Shown here: positions 60,697 through 64,000 of the stretch, piece by piece | Numbering within the stretch: the first letter of the stretch is position 1 | Layout: the number at the start of each line of letters is the position of its first letter | DNA from: Dryocola sp. LX212 | Lineage (GTDB): Bacteria; Pseudomonadota; Gammaproteobacteria; Enterobacterales; Enterobacteriaceae | Direction of reading: 5' to 3' | Length of the DNA: 64,000 nucleotides | Assembly: GCA_041504365.1 (NCBI GenBank) | Contig: CP167917.1 | Span: forward strand, 62,001-126,000 | Position numbers and translations under genes: made by a program | The notes under the pieces: model-generated | The model's input: the letters and a program-made list of their open reading frames with translations, nothing else | Told to the model about the DNA's origin: nothing | Database searches by the model: none

Positions 60697-61734
60697 ATGA
60701 AAAAGACTCTTGTAGCATTACTTGTGGTAAACGCATTCGCAGCTTCTAACGCTTTTGCAGCAGCGGACGCTAACACCTGGTATGGCGGCGCGAAAGTAGG
60801 CTGGTCCCATTACTTCGACGTAAGCGGTGAAAACTTTAACGATCAGTCTGGCAGAGCAACCGACTTTGATTTCGATAAAGACAATGTCAGCGGCGGCGTG
60901 TTCGGTGGCTATCAGATCACCGATTGGTTAGCGGTTGAAGGTGGTTACGACTACTTAGGCAACATGGACATTCATGGCAATAACGGTGTGCCTGGCTCCA
61001 AGCTTGAAACCCAGGGCCTGCAGCTTTCCCTGAAAGGCAGCTATGCGCTGACCGACGCATGGGATCTGTACCTGCGTGGCGGTGCAATGGGCTACCGCGC
61101 TGAAACTAACACCGCTGGTCGCAGTAAAATGGAAACTGGCGTGCGCCCACTGGCCGCCGTAGGTACCGAATATGCATTCAACAAAGACTGGGCTGGTCGT
61201 CTGGAATACCAATGGGTTGCTAACGTAGGTAACTCCAACCAGATCGGCGCAAGCGCAGACGTTAGTTCCGTATCCGCAGGCCTCGTCTACCGTTTCGGCC
61301 AGCACGATGATATCGTACCGGTTGTAGCTGCAGCAGCTGTGGTGCCAGAAGTGAAGACATTCAACATGAAGTCTGACGTGCTGTTCGGCTATAACTCAGC
61401 CACGCTGTCTCCGGAAGGCCAGGCTGCTATTACCCAGCTGTACAACAGCCCGGATATGCAAGCTGCTAAAAACAACAGCACCACTGTTATTGGCTACACT
61501 GACCGTATCGGTTCAGAAACTTACAACCAGCAGCTGTCTACAGAACGTGCTCAGGCCGTAGCTGACGCGCTGATTGCAGCAGGTATGCCAGCTCAAAACG
61601 TTTCTGTAGAAGGCCGTGGTGAAAGTGAACCCGTTACTGGCAACAACTGTGACGACAACATGCCACACTCCCAGCTCGTCACCTGCCTGGCACCAGATCG
61701 CCGCGTAGTGGTAGAGATCTCCGGCCAGCAGTAA
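60697..61734 (+). CDS. OmpA-family outer membrane porin, paralogue of OmpA
   Basis: 345 residues from ATG 60697 (MKKTLVALLVVNAFAASNAF); the signal peptide is cut near residue 22. Residues about 23-195 form the eight-stranded barrel (WYGGAKVGWSHYF, YDYLGNMD, LEYQWVANVG), a short Ala/Val linker follows, and the C-terminal peptidoglycan-binding OmpA domain has GYTDRIGSETYNQQLSTERA and a Cys pair (NNCDDN, LVTCLAPDRRV). It differs from the chromosomal OmpA of E. coli by many residues and by location, so it is probably a second copy. ATG follows AGGG. Ends in a strong terminator. Confidence 0.88.
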   Translation: MKKTLVALLVVNAFAASNAFAAADANTWYGGAKVGWSHYFDVSGENFNDQSGRATDFDFDKDNVSGGVFGGYQITDWLAVEGGYDYLGNMDIHGNNGVPGSKLETQGLQLSLKGSYALTDAWDLYLRGGAMGYRAETNTAGRSKMETGVRPLAAVGTEYAFNKDWAGRLEYQWVANVGNSNQIGASADVSSVSAGLVYRFGQHDDIVPVVAAAAVVPEVKTFNMKSDVLFGYNSATLSPEGQAAITQLYNSPDMQAAKNNSTTVIGYTDRIGSETYNQQLSTERAQAVADALIAAGMPAQNVSVEGRGESEPVTGNNCDDNMPHSQLVTCLAPDRRVVVEISGQQ

Positions 61735-61811
61735 AAGCAAATACTGCCTCATTTGCTTTCGCCAGGGTTCGTTGATGTAGCATTAAAAAAATAGCGTTAT
61801 TATTGTCCGTT

Positions 61812-61843
61812 GCCCGATGTGCCTACATCGGGCTTTTTTGTTT
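61812..61843 (+). terminator. Terminator of the OmpA paralogue
   Basis: Stem GCCCGATGT/ACATCGGGC (61812-61820 and 61825-61833) with a GCCT loop, followed by TTTTTTG and TTTTT. Confidence 0.93.
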
Positions 61844-61873
61844 TTGTGGTTCAGGCATGGCAGAGCAAGGGCT

Positions 61874-61904
61874 GTAGGGTAGATAAGCGCTAACGGTATC
61901 CACT
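61874..61904. repeat. Degenerate REP unit before aldB
   Basis: GTAGGGTAGATAAGCGCTAACGGTATCCAC resembles the REP consensus GGATAAGCG...CATCC with several changes. It lies just past the aldB stop. Confidence 0.55.
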
Positions 61905-61913
61905 CTTTTCCTG

Positions 61914-63452
61914 TCAAAACAGCCCAAGCGGCTTATCGGAGTAGCTCACCAGCAGGCACTTCGTTTGCTGATAGTGCTCCAGCATCATTTTGTGGGTTTC
62001 ACGGCCGATGCCTGATTGCTTATAACCGCCGAACGCAGCGTGGGCCGGGTAGGCATGATAACAATTTGTCCAGACTCGCCCTGCCTGTATGCCGCGTCCC
62101 ATCTTATAGGCCACGTTGCCGTTGCGGCTCCAGACGCCCGCACCCAGGCCATATTCCGTATCGTTCGCCAGCTCCAGCGCTTCCTCCATCGTTTTGAACG
62201 TGGTGACGGCGAGCACTGGCCCAAAGATCTCCTCCTGGAAGACCCGCATGTTGTTTTTCCCAAACAGGATGGTCGGCTCCAGGTAATAGCCTGCTTTCAG
62301 GTCGCCCTCCAGCGCTTTGCGACGCCCACCCGTCAGAACATCCGCCCCCTCTTTCTTACCGATATCGATATAGTTGAGGATGGTTTCCATCTGGCCCTGG
62401 GAAACCTGTGCGCCCATCTGCGTGCGGGCATCCAGCGGGTTGCCGCTACGGATGGACTCCACGCGTCGAATTGCGCGCTCCATAAAACGTTCGTAGATGG
62501 ATTCCTGCACCAGCGCACGGCTCGGGCAGGTGCAGACTTCACCCTGGTTGAAGGCAAACAGCGCGAAGCCCTCCAGCGCCTTGTCGAAGAAAGCATCTTC
62601 CTCGTTCATGACATCTTCGAAGAAGATGTTCGGAGATTTTCCGCCCAGCTCCAGCGTCACTGGAATAATATTCTGGGTCGCGTACTGCATGATTTGCTGG
62701 CCGACTTCGGTGGAACCGGTAAAGGCCACTTTAGCGATGCGTTTAGACGTTGCCAGATATTCACCGATTTCCCCCCCCGCACCGTTCACCACGTTGATGA
62801 CGCCCGGCGGCAGCAGATCGCCCACCAGCTCCATCAGCAGCAGCACGGAAAGCGGGGTAAGACGTGCCGGTTTGAGCACGACGCAGTTACCTGCTGCCAG
62901 CGCTGGGGCCATTTTCCAGCTCGCCATCAGCAGCGGGAAGTTCCACGGGATGATCTGCGCGACGACGCCCAGCGGCTCATGGAAGTGATACGCCACGGTA
63001 TCGCAGTCAACTTCGCTGATCCCGCCCTCTTGTGCGCGAATACAGGAGGCAAAATAGCGGAAATGGTCCACGGCGAGCGGCACGTCGGCGGCTGTCGTTT
63101 CGCGAATTGGCTTGCCGTTATCCCAGGTTTCGGCGGCGGCGAGCAGATCGATGTTCTGTTCCATGCGGTCGGCGATTTTCAGCAGGATATTGGCGCGTTC
63201 CTGAACCGACATAGCGCCCCAGCCCGCTTTCGCTTCGTGGGCAGCGTCCAGCGCGAGGTCGATATCGCCTTTACCGGAGCTGGCGATTTCGCACAGCGGC
63301 TGGCCGGTGACCGGGGTGAGATTTTCATAATATTCGCCCCCCACCGGAGCGACCCACTGGCCGCCGATAAAGTTGTCGTAACGCGGTTTTAACTTAAGCG
63401 GAAAGCCATACTCGCCGGGGATGACTCGGGTATCGGGAGGATTGTTGGTCAT
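61914..63452 (-). CDS. aldB: Aldehyde dehydrogenase B
   Basis: 512 residues, as E. coli AldB. NADP-dependent aldehyde dehydrogenase clearing acetaldehyde and other aldehydes in stationary phase. Motifs: [20 protein letters not shown] (about 165), ELGGKSPN with the catalytic Glu (about 270) and [12 protein letters not shown] with the catalytic Cys (about 305). The start ATG 63452 follows an AGGAGACAA-type site. The region 63453-63641 should hold its promoter. Confidence 0.95.
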   Translation of the reverse strand: MTNNPPDTRVIPGEYGFPLKLKPRYDNFIGGQWVAPVGGEYYENLTPVTGQPLCEIASSGKGDIDLALDAAHEAKAGWGAMSVQERANILLKIADRMEQNIDLLAAAETWDNGKPIRETTAADVPLAVDHFRYFASCIRAQEGGISEVDCDTVAYHFHEPLGVVAQIIPWNFPLLMASWKMAPALAAGNCVVLKPARLTPLSVLLLMELVGDLLPPGVINVVNGAGGEIGEYLATSKRIAKVAFTGSTEVGQQIMQYATQNIIPVTLELGGKSPNIFFEDVMNEEDAFFDKALEGFALFAFNQGEVCTCPSRALVQESIYERFMERAIRRVESIRSGNPLDARTQMGAQVSQGQMETILNYIDIGKKEGADVLTGGRRKALEGDLKAGYYLEPTILFGKNNMRVFQEEIFGPVLAVTTFKTMEEALELANDTEYGLGAGVWSRNGNVAYKMGRGIQAGRVWTNCYHAYPAHAAFGGYKQSGIGRETHKMMLEHYQQTKCLLVSYSDKPLGLF

Positions 63453-63641
63453 GGTTGTCTCCTGTGGTGGTTACTCCTTCAAGGGTAGACGGCGGCGGTG
63501 CTTTCTTCGCCACTGTTTGAAGGCTTTACGACACGGCTCACGGATAAAAATTTCCGTGATTCGGAGGATTCGACCAGCAACCTGAATGATTTGATACATA
63601 CTTTAAGATTACCTTTTTACCGTTTCGCAAAAGGATTGTTC

Positions 63642-64000
63642 ATGCGCCTGTTTATCAGTTTCGACGTAGGCGGTACCCATGTAAAACATGGCTTATTTAC
63701 CGAAGAGGGGGAGGCGCTGATCACCGAGTCATACGATACCCACAACGAACTCCAGCCGTTTCTGGAGGCCTGGCAGAGCGTGGTGGCGGGATATCGGCAA
63801 CATAATGAAATTGCCGGTATCGCCATCAGTTTTCCCGGCTACATCAACCCCCATACCGGCAGCGTCCCCAAGGCCGGAGCGTTAACCTTCCTCGACGGCT
63901 GCAACCTGCTGGAGATTTTCGGCGAGCTGACCGATTTGCCGCTGACGATTGAGAATGACGCCAACTGCGCAGCGCTGGGCGAGATGTGGCTCGGATCGGG
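63642..64000 (+). CDS. ROK-family sugar kinase, N-terminal part (runs off the window)
   Basis: First 119 codons of a ROK (repressor/ORF/kinase) protein, MRLFISFDVGGTHVKHGLFT. The phosphate-binding DVGGTHVK is at residues 8-15; AISFPGYINPHTG and IENDANCAALGEMWLG with the catalytic Asp (about residue 107) follow. AGGATTGTTC precedes the ATG at 63642. The substrate could be a hexose or beta-glucoside; the C-terminal half with the zinc motif is outside the window, so I cannot say more. Confidence 0.85.
   Translation, partial: MRLFISFDVGGTHVKHGLFTEEGEALITESYDTHNELQPFLEAWQSVVAGYRQHNEIAGIAISFPGYINPHTGSVPKAGALTFLDGCNLLEIFGELTDLPLTIENDANCAALGEMWLGS

Noticed and set aside
62016-63392. 458-codon open frame opposite aldB
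   Set aside because: It covers aldB on the other strand, is rich in His/Arg/Gln as shadow frames are, and matches no family.

Overview
The window is chromosomal DNA from a member of the Enterobacteriaceae. Almost every gene is a close, same-length relative of an Escherichia coli gene (rha, sodA, yiiM, cspA, yiaF, yiaG, glyQS, ysaB, wecH, xyl, bax, malS, avtA, hyc, hyp, fhlA, yajD, yibHI, aldB), but the order joins blocks that are far apart in E. coli. The genus cannot be decided from this sequence alone. No rRNA, tRNA or CRISPR array was seen.

Layout. 1-4868: L-rhamnose catabolism (rhaA start, rhaB, rhaS, rhaR, rhaT). 5226-6703: sodA and yiiM. 6784-11052: cspA with its long cold-sensing leader, a ParE-like toxin-antitoxin pair, yiaF, an aromatic-acid-type MFS transporter preceded by PcaR-like palindromes, and yiaG. 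11428-15220: a three-subunit periplasmic gluconate 2-dehydrogenase-type operon (Tat small subunit, GMC flavoprotein, triheme cytochrome c). 15280-18572: a transposase-less Tn3-family element with 38-bp-type ends and a 5-bp TTTTA duplication; it carries a resolvase relic, a frameshifted class-3 lipase (probable type VI secretion effector) and an intact lipoprotein that is probably its immunity protein. 18686-22124: glyS, glyQ, ysaB. 22262-24713: wecH, then a GlxA-type regulator and an isochorismatase-family hydrolase. 24903-33215: complete D-xylose regulon (xylB, xylA, xylF, xylG, xylH, xylR). 33290-37955: bax, malS, avtA. 38059-57536: the formate hydrogenlyase/hydrogenase-3 region: Ni transporter, hypF, a shattered fdhF pseudogene, hydN, hycI-hycA, hypABCDE, fhlA. 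57588-64000: yajD, yibH/yibI relatives, an IprA-like regulator, an OmpA paralogue, aldB and the start of a ROK sugar kinase.

How the parts work together. RhaS/RhaR and CRP sites lie between rhaB and rhaS, and the xyl genes form the usual divergent operons. In the hydrogenase region, FhlA encoded at the right end should activate sigma-54 promoters upstream of hycA, hypA and hydN; good -24/-12 elements and FhlA-type upstream sites are visible. HypA-F and the Ni transporter build the NiFe centre of HycE, and HycI trims its C-terminus. The formate dehydrogenase gene at this locus is ruined by four deletions, so a working formate hydrogenlyase would need another fdhF elsewhere.

REP/BIME palindromes are frequent, mostly between genes of the hydrogenase region. 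The most unusual feature is the Tn3-derived cassette at 15280-18572. Gene names rest on sequence remembered from E. coli homologues; no search was run.
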